Source of the DNA: Symbiodinium natans
Taxonomy: Eukaryota > Sar > Dinophyceae > Suessiales > Symbiodiniaceae
Assembly: GCA_905221605.1 (NCBI GenBank)
Contig: CAJNDS010001957.1
Span: forward strand, 630,438 to 694,437
DNA length: 64,000 nucleotides
Reading direction: 5' to 3'
The notes under the pieces are model-generated. The model was given only the letters and a program-made list of their open reading frames with translations. It made no database searches and had not been told where the DNA came from. Every line of letters begins with the position of its first letter. Position 1 is the stretch's first letter. The position numbers and the translations under genes were made by a program. Positions 54,155 to 64,000 of the stretch are shown in pieces.

Positions 54155-54875
54155 ACTTAGATAGGAAGAAAACTTGAACCCAATCAATATCTTAGGGACC
54201 AGGGCTTACGATTTGGCTCTTTGGAAGAAAACTACTTGAACCCACAATCTTCGCCACCCGCACTGCGTGCACATCCAGCGCCCGCATCCGCAGGGTCAAG
54301 TCGAGGTTACCGGAGGAAAGACGCGCAATCATTGGCGCGTGGTGGACTGAGCAGTCCCCTTCCGTAGAAGGTCTGTGTCATTATCTTCCCCTGCCCTGCC
54401 AATGGATCAAACACACAACCACTGACACACATACATCTGTCAGCACAGTCTCCATGTGGGCCGGGCAGGGGTGTCTCTCGCAGTAGCTATCTACAGTAAC
54501 GGTTCAATCCGGGACCCAAGAGAACACTCAAACCACCCCACATGGATCCAAACGATGTAACACACCTTACCCTGAAATGCTGTGTTCAAATATGGCCTGG
54601 AGCTGGCCCTAGGAGCAGGGATTGCGATTTGGCTCTTTGGAGGAAAACTTGAACCCAAAATCTTAGGGACCAGGGCTTGCGATTTGGCCCTTTGGAAGAA
54701 AACTTTTGAACCCAAAAATCCACCCACCAGGGCTTGCGATTTGTCTCTTTGGAAGAAAACTTGGACCCAAAATCTTAGGGATCAAGGCTTGCGATTTGAC
54801 TCTTTGGAGGAAAACTTGAATCCAAGATCTTGGGGACCAGGGCCTGCGATTTCTCTCTTTGGAGGAAAACTTAAC
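54155..54875 (+). repeat. Interspersed/tandem ~55 bp satellite (TTGCGATTTGGCTCTTTGG family)
   Basis: Units of the form CTTAGGGACCAGGGCTTGCG then ATTTGGCTCTTTGGAAGAAA then ACTTGAACCCAAAAT occur once near 54,190 and then five times in tandem at about 54,615-54,870. Because the period is in frame, a 149-codon ORF (54,582-55,031) crosses them; it is not a gene. Related units occur at 55,975-56,100 and, inverted, at 60,465-60,560. Confidence 0.85.
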
Positions 54876-54919
54876 GTTCCCATGAGTGCACGCTGCTGTC
54901 ACGTAAGTCGTGCTATGGT

Positions 54920-55600
54920 GGCCTCTTCTTACCTTGTTCTTGCCCCTCCCTCTTCTCCCCCCCCTGACCCTGTCTCTCCTTCTTTCTATCTCCTCATTTT
55001 TCCTTTAAAGTGGTACGAGAAGGCGGAATGACATGAAGGCAGCGTACCCCCCTGGAGGCACACAAAAAAAACGAGCATCAGCTTCCACCCCTTCCAGTTC
55101 TACGAGACATACCACTCAGAAAAGAAAGAAAAAATAGAGCGAGAGAGAGAGAGAGAGAGTGCAGCGTGGGGTTGGGCGTGGGGAAAACCCTTGCCCTCAA
55201 GCACGCTGAAAAAGAAAAAAAAGAGAGCGCGAGAGGGGGGTGGAGAAGAGAGACGAGTGAGGAGCGAGAAGGTGTAAACTCCCTTCTCTCCTATGTTCTT
55301 GTCTAAACACAGAACGAGATAAAGGGAAAACCAAGAGGAGCTCTCTCTCCCACGGTCTACGCTTCTCTCCATGCCCTGCGTTATCTCATTCCCTCTCTCC
55401 TTCTGCAAATCTCTTGGAAGCTGATGCTCGTTTTTTTTGTGCGGGCAGGTGCCTCCAGGGCAGGACGCTGCCTTCATCTCATTCCGCCTTCCCGTACCAC
55501 TTTAAAAGAAAAATGAGGAGATACAGAGAAAAAGAGACAGGGTCAGGGGGGAGAGAAGAGGGAGGGGCAAGAACAAGGTAGGAAGAACATGTAAATTCAT
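54920..55600. repeat. Fold-back repeat with ~170 bp inverted arms
   Basis: The left arm (about 54,920-55,085: CTTACCTTGTTCTTGCCCCT through AAAGTGGTACGAGAAGGCGG to AACGAGCATCAGCTTCCA) is matched in reverse complement by the right arm (about 55,418-55,598). The spacer contains GA-rich and pyrimidine runs. A third partial copy (GAACAAGGTAGGAAGACATG) lies at about 55,878. Confidence 0.8.
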
Positions 55601-55825
55601 CTTCTCTCTTCTCTTTTCCTCTTTCTTTTCCACAAGAAAGAAAACGAATATGGACTTGAGAAAGGGGAAGCTAAGAGTCAAGAGACCCTTTCTCTCCCAC
55701 GGTCTATGCTTCTCTCTCTATGCCTCGCCTTGTCTCACTCCCTCTCTGCTTCAGCAAATCTCTTTGTAGCTCACCCTCCTCCTCGTCTTCCAATTCTACA
55801 AGGCATGCCGCCCATGAAAGAAAAA

Positions 55826-55870
55826 AGAACAACAGAGAGAGAGAGAGAGAGAGAACGAGCGAGCGAACCG
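55826..55870 (+). repeat. (GA)n microsatellite
   Basis: A GA dinucleotide run passes into GAGCGAGCGA. A similar run at 55,139-55,160 sits in the same relative position of the neighbouring fold-back repeat. Confidence 0.9.
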
Positions 55871-55970
55871 GAAGAAAAGAACAAGGTAGGAAGACATGTA
55901 AACGCCTCTTTAACAAGAAAAACTGATTGGGAGCATAAGCTTGTCCAATCTTTTTGGAGGGCTGTGTCTG

Positions 55971-56104
55971 TTGGGAGCACATCTTGCAAAAATCTTAGGC
56001 GAACGGTGCTTGCGATGTGTGTTTTGGGAGCATCCCCTTTTCCAAAATCTTGGGGACGGGGCTTGCGATTTGTCTTTTGTGAGCACAGAAAATCTTAGGT
56101 CTTC
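55971..56104 (+). repeat. Diverged copies of the TTGCGATTTG satellite
   Basis: Two to three units (AAAATCTTAGGCGAACGGTG, CTTGCGATGTGTGTTTTGGG, AAAATCTTGGGGACGGGGCT) resemble the 54.6-54.9 kb satellite. Confidence 0.7.
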
Positions 56105-56248
56105 GGCCTGCTTTCTTTCAAGGTTCCAAAAAATGGAGGTCTCCGGTGTGGATGTCCTTGAAAAGTAGGTCTTGATACAGAAAAAGAAACACAGGACACC
56201 CTAATTTTGGATACTGAGAAAAAGGAGACTATGTGAACTTCAATGTGA

Positions 56249-56301
56249 ACGCACACACACACACACCCACACGCAACCCCACACGCACACGCACACGCAC
56301 C
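56249..56301 (+). repeat. (CA)n / CACACG microsatellite
   Basis: The sequence is ACACAC followed by CACACGCA-type units over ~50 bp. Confidence 0.9.
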
Positions 56302-59300
56302 AGTCCCCAGAGAGAGGCGCCGTGCTTGCAACTAACTCGTAATTGTCGCTGCAGCACTTGCCCAGGCCAAGAGCGCCGCTAACACGGGGCCTCCTTAGTA
56401 TAGTTATAGTAGCTACAGCAAACTTGCTTGGCATGTATCAGGTTAAGTGGTTTTACAAGTCCACTGTTAAGCACGATACCTTCTTGGCTTCTTTCCCAAA
56501 AACTGGAAAAAACAAAAACGAGTCTTAAGTTTGGCCTTCCTGAACAGTTCTTTGTGTTACACTCTCAGCCTGTGCAAGCACGCAGCACCTTGCCCACTCC
56601 ACCCCATCAAAGCCCCCTGCAACTCGGTAATGCACATGTCGACCTACGGTGGCTGTGGCTGCCTCCTCGCACACATCGACTTCATCTGAAAGGCATGCCG
56701 CTGCCTCAGCGCGCATGTCGTAGATAATAGTTCTCGTGGTTAGGATGGGGCTGACATTGCCTGATTCCAGCTGTACCCTGCAGTGTTCCCCACGGTGCGT
56801 TCAATGGCCAAAACATAACTGACCATCGGAGCAGCACGGGTGCAACAAATCTATGCACTGTCCTAAGAGACACAAACAGGGCGCTTGTCCGTCGAAATCG
56901 ACCTAGACGCTCATCAAATGAAAAGACCCCCAAAGCTGGTTCGGAGTGCTGAAAGAATTCCCTGTCCAACAGACTCAACGACCGATGGGCAAATTCTATG
57001 AACCAACTAAACCAGAGCATTCCGTCCCGTCCAGAATGTTCTGGACAAGGTTACCAGTGCCAGAGTTTAAGATAAGTCTTGGGTCTTCTCAAGGCTTACC
57101 AAATGGGGTGGGCGCCCTCCGCCCTGGAACAAAGTGAATCAGTCTTCACGCAAGCGAGTGCGAAATGAGCGAGTGAGAGCCGCGAGTGAATGAGAGAATG
57201 ATGTGCGCAAAAGCCAGCAACCGAAAACCCATTTGGGGCGCGGGCAGCGGGTGGGGGCTCTTGGAAGGTCCCTGTGGTGACAAAAGGGCAAAAATGAAAG
57301 GTTTCGTCGTATTCAAGCTATCCCCGTGTCCGGACATCGAGGTGAGGGGTGGGGGGCGGCAGAAGCATCCATTGAAGGAGCTTTGAAGCTTCCTTAAAGC
57401 TTCCTAGGCCCAAGCAATCCTTCCTAAAATGTCAGGATGTCCGTCGCCGCCTGTATCGGCTTGCAGAACCGCAACGTTCGAACTTCCAAAGTTGTGAGAG
57501 GCTTGGGCACCAGCGGCTGGAGGAGGCAAGTTCTCCTTCGGAGCTTTGAGCTGCTTGCGCTTGCACAAAAAAAATTTCCATGCAAGTGCTGGATCGGCCT
57601 TGACCTCGTGCAAGTGGGAACCTCTCAAAGCTACTGAAAGACTTCTGGTAGCTCATGGGCATAGACAGACTTGCACAGCTTCAAGGTGCAGGGCCTGCCT
57701 CGCGCGGGTATTGTGTCTGGACGTGCCTGATCTTGCGGTGCGCCCTCGAGCTGGGAGCGCACGTCCTGTTGCAACATAAGTGTAACTTATGTGTGCAAGA
57801 AAATTTGACAGCATCGTGCTTGCCATGCTTGCCTTGGAATGCTGCTCCCAGTACTCCAACAGCCCGAAGGAACTTGTCGCATTTCCGCCTCGTCGGGCTG
57901 CGCAGTCAACATCTTCGTCGTTGTTCCTCTATGTACTTGCTTTTCTGCATCCGTGTCCTGGCCTTGGGCTGTGGACTTCGCCTTCTGCAAGAAGAGGTGC
58001 AGCCTTAGGAATTTTGGCAGCAGCCTGCCGCAGAGCAAAAGCGCCGACCCCACCTTGACGTTACTACCTCCATAGTCTTGTTTCTCGCTGCGGCAAGGCG
58101 AACCTGCAGGATTGTGCAGCTACAGTGCTTCCATCGAGATCATCCTTTGTGTAGAATTAGTCTCGCATGTGCCCTGCTGATTTGAGCGGCCTTTTGGAAC
58201 AAAGACATGACAGCCGATTCTGCATCGGCTAGCTCCATTGCTGCACCTCATCATCACCAGTCCCGACACACGTCCATTCCCCATTGCTCAACGACTCATG
58301 CGACAAGTGAAAAAGCTTTCGACGTTCGGCATCGCGTCGTGACAGATCAGTGTTGACCTGATCACTGCTAGGCGTGAGAGGTCTGAAGGCTCGAGCTCTC
58401 CGCTATTACGTCGTGCACCTTTTGTGCTGCAAGGGCAGGAATGGCAGGAAGCAAACATATTTTGTTCCAAGTCCAGCCATCAGCCTTTACCGAGCAGCTG
58501 TGAGCAACCCCAAAAAAATATTAAGAGCACAGTGGTGCAATGCTCTTCTGAGAATGGTCCCCTCCCTCCGATCAAGTCAGAACGAAACTCAACACTTTTT
58601 GGAACAAGCAGTGCTGTCCCAGCAGTCTCTCTTACGGGCGCTCGGCCCTACGGACAATGATCCATGATAGAATTTGCAACGTGGAGACACATCAGGAGAT
58701 GCCCTGATCATTGTTGAGCAACCTCCACTGAGAGTGGATGGAGGTTTGCTCTGTCACAGGACTTACTTACAAGCCGTCACTGCGGGAATTTCTTGCCTTT
58801 CTTGTCTTTCTTGCGTTTCTTGTCCATGCCCATGCCATCCCCTGCCACTCCTGGACAGCTTCGCAACTTCTCTTCTTGTTCGCTGGGGCCTGTCCTTTGT
58901 ATCTCGCATCGTCGGCTGATGCGAAAGTACGCTGGGCCAAAATGGCATTCGATTCACATGGCACCATTGACCGTAAAATGCAAGCGATTTCGAGATGACA
59001 CTTGGCGATGTAACTCTCGGACTCTCGCGGGTGCCCAATCACACCCTGCAACTCACAGAGCAGCTTCCCAACCAGCCTCAGCTGCCTTCGAGGAAGCCTT
59101 GGCCCACGGACACCTGCCCTATATGGACACATCGGACAACGAGCTAGACCGATAGGCTCGAACGGTACCGAGATGTACCCAGCCAATGCCAAAGGGCGCC
59201 GGGTTCAACCGGGTTCAAGTGCTCGTCGAGCTGCGGTGCGGCTGACTGCCTCGACGCAGAGATGCCTTGCCAACGGTGTGACCTGAACAGGACGCGGTTT

Positions 59301-60239
59301 GGATGCATTGTGCGGTGCGTATCATGCTGGGGCCGTGTGCTTCAATCTGCTTGTAGAGCTAGCATATTTGCAAGATTCTGCCAGGTATTGCAAGGCCGAG
59401 AGAGGACCAGGCCGTCAAAGGCTGCAACATGTAGGGTCCGACAGCGCTGCCTGCGAGAAGTTGCAAATGACTATTTCCTGCCAAAACTCGAAGTGCTATG
59501 ATCGCCATTTTGTTCTCCATCTGAGCTTCGGGCTGTCAGGCACAGCAGCAGTCATGAAGCACTCATGCCTTGATTGGGAAAAACTTCTGTCAGGCGCCCC
59601 AAACCACCACCGCCCTACCAGTGTGACCCAACCGTCAAACATCCTCAGACCCAAGACACAACGATAAACCCCACAGGTCCAGAGGTCCCAAATCCAACCG
59701 CCACATTCCGACACAAGTGGCCATTCAGCAACCATTTTAGCCCACAAGGTCCTACTATGTCCCACCTGGCAGGAACAAAGCCCGTGCAAACAGAGCAAGA
59801 TAGTCAATCCACCCATTGTGAAAACATGATCCTAATCTTCCACCCGCAAATGCTTTTGTTGGATGGAGTCCGAAGCGAGCAACACCAAAAGTTGTTGTGC
59901 TTAACTTGTGCTTACGATTGCACGATCGTCTCGGATACACGTGTCCTGTTCACAGTGAACATCTGCTGCAATCAGACATGGCTTAAGCGAAATGCATTCT
60001 GAGGAGGGAAATTCCTAAGGAAAGACAGCAACGAGATCATTACTTGGGAGAGGAAAAGCCACGCAGGACAACAGGGGTGGTCGCAGCACCGACAGGAATG
60101 CTCTCGCCAACCACATGTCGAGCCCGTCCCCCGCCCCCCTAATACAGTAGCCCACAAATGCAAACTTCAATCAGGGGCCGACAAACCCAGACTATACAAC
60201 CTCTGTAATGAAAGCTTTGGAACTTCTTACCCTGTAGCT
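56302..60239. other. 3.9 kb without recognised gene
   Basis: No family motif. Frames that could be exons are 58,374-58,667 (AISLYRAAVSNPKKILRAQW and following) and 58,738-58,998, which starts at a true ATG and has two hydrophobic stretches (EFLAFLVFLAFLVHA; SQLLFLFAGACPLYLA). Competing frames are equally open, so neither is called as a gene. Confidence 0.3.
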
Positions 60240-60560
60240 TCGGAGCCCCTCCCTCCCCGTGGGTTTAGATAGGGTTTATTTGGAAGCTGGTGGCGGCTTT
60301 CCATCTAGGAAAACGGTGAGACCGCTTTCACCTCAATCCGTTTTCTCAGAGAGCAAAAGAAAGGAAGGAGAGAAAGCTAGAGAGGCGGGGGGGGGGGGGA
60401 AGAAAAGTGCCAACTAAGCAATCCTAAATACAAGAGGTCTCTTGGATTGTTGAAACACACCCTTCCCCAAATGGCAAATCGCAAGCACCGTGCTTTTTGA
60501 TTTTTGGAACAACTCCCGTGCCCAAAACCGAATCGCCAGCACCATGTCCCTTTGAATCTT
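60240..60560 (-). repeat. Related satellite/low-complexity block including inverted TTGCGATTTG units
   Basis: A GATAGGGTTTATTTGGAAGC block shared with 54,045-54,061 is followed by a purine/G run (60,388-60,401) and by CAAATCGCAAGCACCGTGC-type units, the reverse complement of the 54.6-56.1 kb satellite. Confidence 0.65.
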
Positions 60561-63500
60561 GGATCAAAACAACAAAGAAGAGCCTAGCATCTTTCCTTTT
60601 TGCTCTTTTCTTTCTCCTCGTTTGGCAATAGGCCCTCTTCCCCCACTGCTTCCGCCTTCGTCTTCTTCATTGCTTCTGTCTCCTTCACTCTGTTTCTCTA
60701 TGTGTCGCTCTTCCACTGTCTTTCTCCTTCCTCTTCTATGACTATCTCCTTCTCTTTTCCCCTCTGACTCTCACGCTTCTTCTGTTCGCTGATTTCATAT
60801 TCCAAACACCCTTACGCAAACGATGAGTCCTGTTCGTTACTGATTGCTCTCCACGGACTTTTTAGAAAGCCCTTTCTCGACTTGTCATGCTTGCCCTTCT
60901 TCGACTTCCCTGCTGAACGGGCCACGGAATGGGCACGAGAAAAGGGAGTGAAGAAAGGAGGGGAACGAAGAGGGGAAAGGGAATGAAGGAGAGGGAGAGC
61001 TAGACGGGGAACAGGCGCGAATGGCGAGGTGGCGACAAGAAGAGAGGTGAAGGTCACATGAAATGCCACTCTTTTTCGGATCTCGGATGTGGGACTTCGG
61101 AATTCTTTTACCTCATCTCTACAATTTGGTAGGACTGAAGAGATCCCCTCTATGTCTCTGCATTACATGTTAGAGCACCTTCGCTGTTTCTCAAGACATG
61201 ACGACGACTTCTTCTAGCTGCTTACAAAGGCAGCAGGAAGCAACGCTCTGATCTGTTTCCCAATTGAAAAAGGAGTATGACAAGCCCCCTCTAATCCTTA
61301 CTTAGTAAGAATGAAAACTGACCCTGATTTTCTTCATAAAAGGCAAGAAGCCAAAAGCCTTTTTACTTGAAGAAACTGATGATAAGGAACCAGAGGATCT
61401 CTCTACCTCAATTCAAGAATGAAGTGAGCCCCGATACGTCTTTTGTGAATGAAACAGCTCCTGTACCCCTTATTTTAAAGGAATGAGACCCTCTTTTTCC
61501 TATTTGAAAAAGCTTTTCTCAGATCCAATTTATTTCACCATGGTTTGGTTGTTAGCAGCTGTATGGATGTCACACATTGGAGTTGTAACTCTTCAAAACA
61601 GAGACCCCCTCACAGTTTTTTGCGCCATGTTTTGTTGTTGCCAGATGTGTCTTGAACAAAGGGGTAACCAACAAGGGAGGCCCCAGATCCACATCATTAA
61701 TTCGGGGTGGGGGGATGGGGGCCCAGAAGCCCCCAACCCTTAGGATTTAAATTGTTAAAGTCGGGGGATTAATTCCACTAATTAAATGAGTTAAATGCTC
61801 TAAATAGTCTTCTTCCTGGAGGCGGAGCCCCCATCCCCCAACCCCGTTTCACTACTTTGAACAGTTTATGTGAATATTAAAATTTGCTATTACATTCGGG
61901 TGGTAGAACTAAATCTCGGCCTCCCCCGAACTTTAGAAGGTTCAAATTATTGATTGTCCCCCCCCCCCCTGAATTACATAATTTAATCATTAATGTTTGA
62001 ATCCCTCCAAGGGAGTGGGGGTTGTCTGCGAATGATCATTTTGAATTTTGTGCTGGGGGAGGCCCTTTTGGACTATGTCATTCTGGTTGCGAACCTCTGC
62101 CGGGAGCGTTTTGTTTAGAAGAGTCCTCTTGCATTTACATGGAGGTCCTCTTGCAACTACGAGTATCAGATTCAAGCTTGAAGCCGCACACCCCCCCTCC
62201 CCTCCCGCGGCCATCAGATTTCAAAGGGCTGCCCGTTTTAAGCCAAGAGGCCACCTTAGAAATCCAAAGCTCCTCGGCCGTAAGATTTCAGGAGCCTGGT
62301 TCATGGTTGTGTCGAGTCAAGACATTGGTTTAGCGTGTGCTGGCATCAGGAAGTGATCAGGATTCGATGGGAAGTGAAACTAATTCAGTGATTCATGGAG
62401 GGTTCGTGATACTTAAGTAGCTCATGTTGCCTCTCGCCGGTGTGTGTTACAAGTAGTAGCGCGAGCGTCGAGAGGCAGGAGAGCCAAACAAACGCCGCAT
62501 GTGATTTTACCATTCAGATACCATTCAGCGTGCAAGTGGAGGATTTATCATCGAATTCGCTGCATAAAACAACTGGAGTTTGTTTCGGTTTCTTGTGCAG
62601 TAGCATCAAGAAGATGTATAGGGACGCTTGCATGGACTTGCGTGCCGTGGGCAGAGACGAAAGTCTGTCTACGAGGAGAAGCAAATCCGCATGCAAGTAA
62701 ACAGGCGAAGTGAACATGTCGATGCAGGGCAGCACAGGAGAGAATGTAGGAACGGTGTGATAATCCCCTTCACGCCAGAAGCGAGCATCCGCGACATTTA
62801 GGGCTGCCAAGAAGGGCATGACGGTGCCGGAGCCGGCGAGCGCATCAGCCCGGCCCTGTCCAACATAACAAGGGCCATAAAAGCATCATAAAAGCACCCG
62901 GCGTCCAACAGCCGTGCAAAAGCAAAGCCTCAAAAAGGGTCCGCGGATGCCATGGTGGGCAGTCGCCCCGGCGCCGACTGTAGGCGGGGACTCTCAGCCG
63001 GAACAAAATTTGCCCACCCCCCCGCCAAACTCCCAAGGAGTCGCCGCGGCCCTTGCGTGATATTGAACGACACTCCCTCAGGGGGAGCTTTCGTAATAAA
63101 CCGAGAACCTGACCCAGCATCCCAATGTGCGCCTTAATTATTTCGGAGCACAGGACCTATCTAGCCAAAGATTGTGCTCGAAACTGAGTACCTTTTCAAG
63201 AGTAGGAGCCCAGGATCGGGTTGGACCAACCAGGGTAAGATGAGGAAAAAGCGCAGCCCAATTTCAATATCTGCTCTGAGAAGTGACTTGAAAAGGGGTG
63301 ACACAAAGTCCCTCGATAATATCCTGCCTTCGATATCAGTATGTTCCAGGTGTGCCCCAGAGAGTGGAATGCCAGCCTGGCAAAGTGGCAAAGCCAGAAC
63401 CTGCTGGATCAGCAGCTTTGCTCCAGCCCTCGCATGATGGGGCTGGGGGAGTCCGATGCTGTGCCATGATATGAAGAACACGAGGAAGTCCGCACCCAGC

Positions 63501-64000
63501 CGCGCGCCAAATTTGATCTGAATGGGAGATGATGCAAAAGCGGCGAAAACATGCGAAACCCCTCAAACCTTTCAGAGAGGATTTGGATTGCAGGCGTTTC
63601 GCCGAAATTGCAAAATCCTGACAATCCTCAAGTCCAACGGTGCGACAAGGTTTCTACTGCTGCAGCCTTGTGCAATCTGGGTCGGACGCAGGCTTTTGCA
63701 AAAGATGCTCTTTTGCATGTCCACCTTCAGTTCAAGTTCTCTTGTTCGCGACAGCACGTCGTTGCAAACCAAGAGAGCATCAAGGGCTTCACCCTTGCTG
63801 TCCATCCACGCAACGCCGCGCTCCTCGATGAGATGCCATCCTGCCAATTTTGTCAAGCCACGGCGCTTTTGATGCAGCCCATCAGCATTTCCGGAGGCGT
63901 CGTGCAATCTCTAAACTCTGCGATCCTACAAGGCTAGAACTCCTTTGCAGGAAGACCCTGTCCTCAACGAGGCAGCAGCTTGTGGACATATCTTGTTCCT
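60561..64000. other. 3.4 kb without recognised gene
   Basis: Pyrimidine-rich sequence (60,590-60,790) and a short C run (about 61,959-61,970) are present. Near the end, both strands are open (minus 63,572-63,907; plus 63,551-63,937) with protein-like composition in each, so a gene may begin or end at the window edge, but I cannot tell the strand or family. Confidence 0.3.

Noticed and set aside
54582-55031. 149-codon frame repeating an LGTRACDLALWKK-like unit
   Set aside because: The repeat period is a multiple of three by chance; it is the satellite translated, with no flanking unique coding sequence.
1-64000. tRNA, rRNA and snRNA genes
   Set aside because: I looked for T-loop-like GGTTCRA sequences with a plausible cloverleaf, and for rRNA-like blocks, and found none that hold up by eye.

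Overview
This looks like nuclear genomic DNA from a dinoflagellate, probably a Symbiodiniaceae/Suessiales-type alga. The evidence is: moderate GC; every recognisable gene on the + strand; many short exons; introns that start with GC or GA as well as GT and end in AG, often with an extra G at the junction; plant/alveolate-type TTTAGGG telomere-like repeats; and heavy loads of microsatellites and minisatellites. There is no prokaryotic organisation (no operons, no Shine-Dalgarno spacing). Exon boundaries given here were built by hand from protein-family motifs and splice dinucleotides, so they are models and not transcript-supported.

Layout. 1.5-3.2 kb: tubulin-tyrosine-ligase-like (TTLL, polyglutamylase-type) ATP-grasp exon. 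9.8-11.3 kb: first part of an anoctamin (TMEM16) channel/scramblase gene, from the N-terminal domain to about TM2. 11.3-12.1 kb: EF-hand/coiled-coil ORF. 12.8-24.2 kb: a large receptor-like gene with signal peptide, periplasmic-binding-protein/ANF-type ligand-binding domain, GCC2/GCC3-like cysteine-rich repeats, several membrane helices and a long cytoplasmic tail. It is split by a 4.2 kb intron packed with a dispersed repeat, a 61-base G run and a long purine tract. 28.9-31.0 kb: a signal-peptide-bearing aldo-keto reductase with an unrecognised N-terminal region. 32.3-36.3 kb: the remaining part of an anoctamin, TM3 to the C-terminal tail. 37.7-42.9 kb: three tandem copies of a 1.74 kb unit, each with a Pro/Tyr/Gln-rich protein gene (the middle copy frameshifted). 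42.9-44.3 kb: dispersed repeats inserted into the last spacer of that array. 44.3-48.4 kb: a roughly 4 kb G/C-rich minisatellite arranged as a giant inverted repeat around a TA-rich centre. 48,373-48,472: a 100-N assembly gap, followed by telomere-like repeats and a 1 kb CAACA-type minisatellite. 49.5-64 kb: almost no recognisable coding sequence, but several satellite families, fold-back repeats and homopolymers.

The recognisable genes fit sensing and membrane functions (ligand receptor, Ca-responsive channel/scramblase, EF-hand protein) plus ciliary microtubule modification and redox metabolism; no shared pathway is evident. The most striking observation is that two anoctamin segments about 21 kb apart, in the same orientation, are complementary (TM1-TM2 versus TM3-TM10) and enclose two complete-looking unrelated genes. 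This is either a gene with a giant gene-bearing intron, a rearranged locus or a scaffolding artefact.
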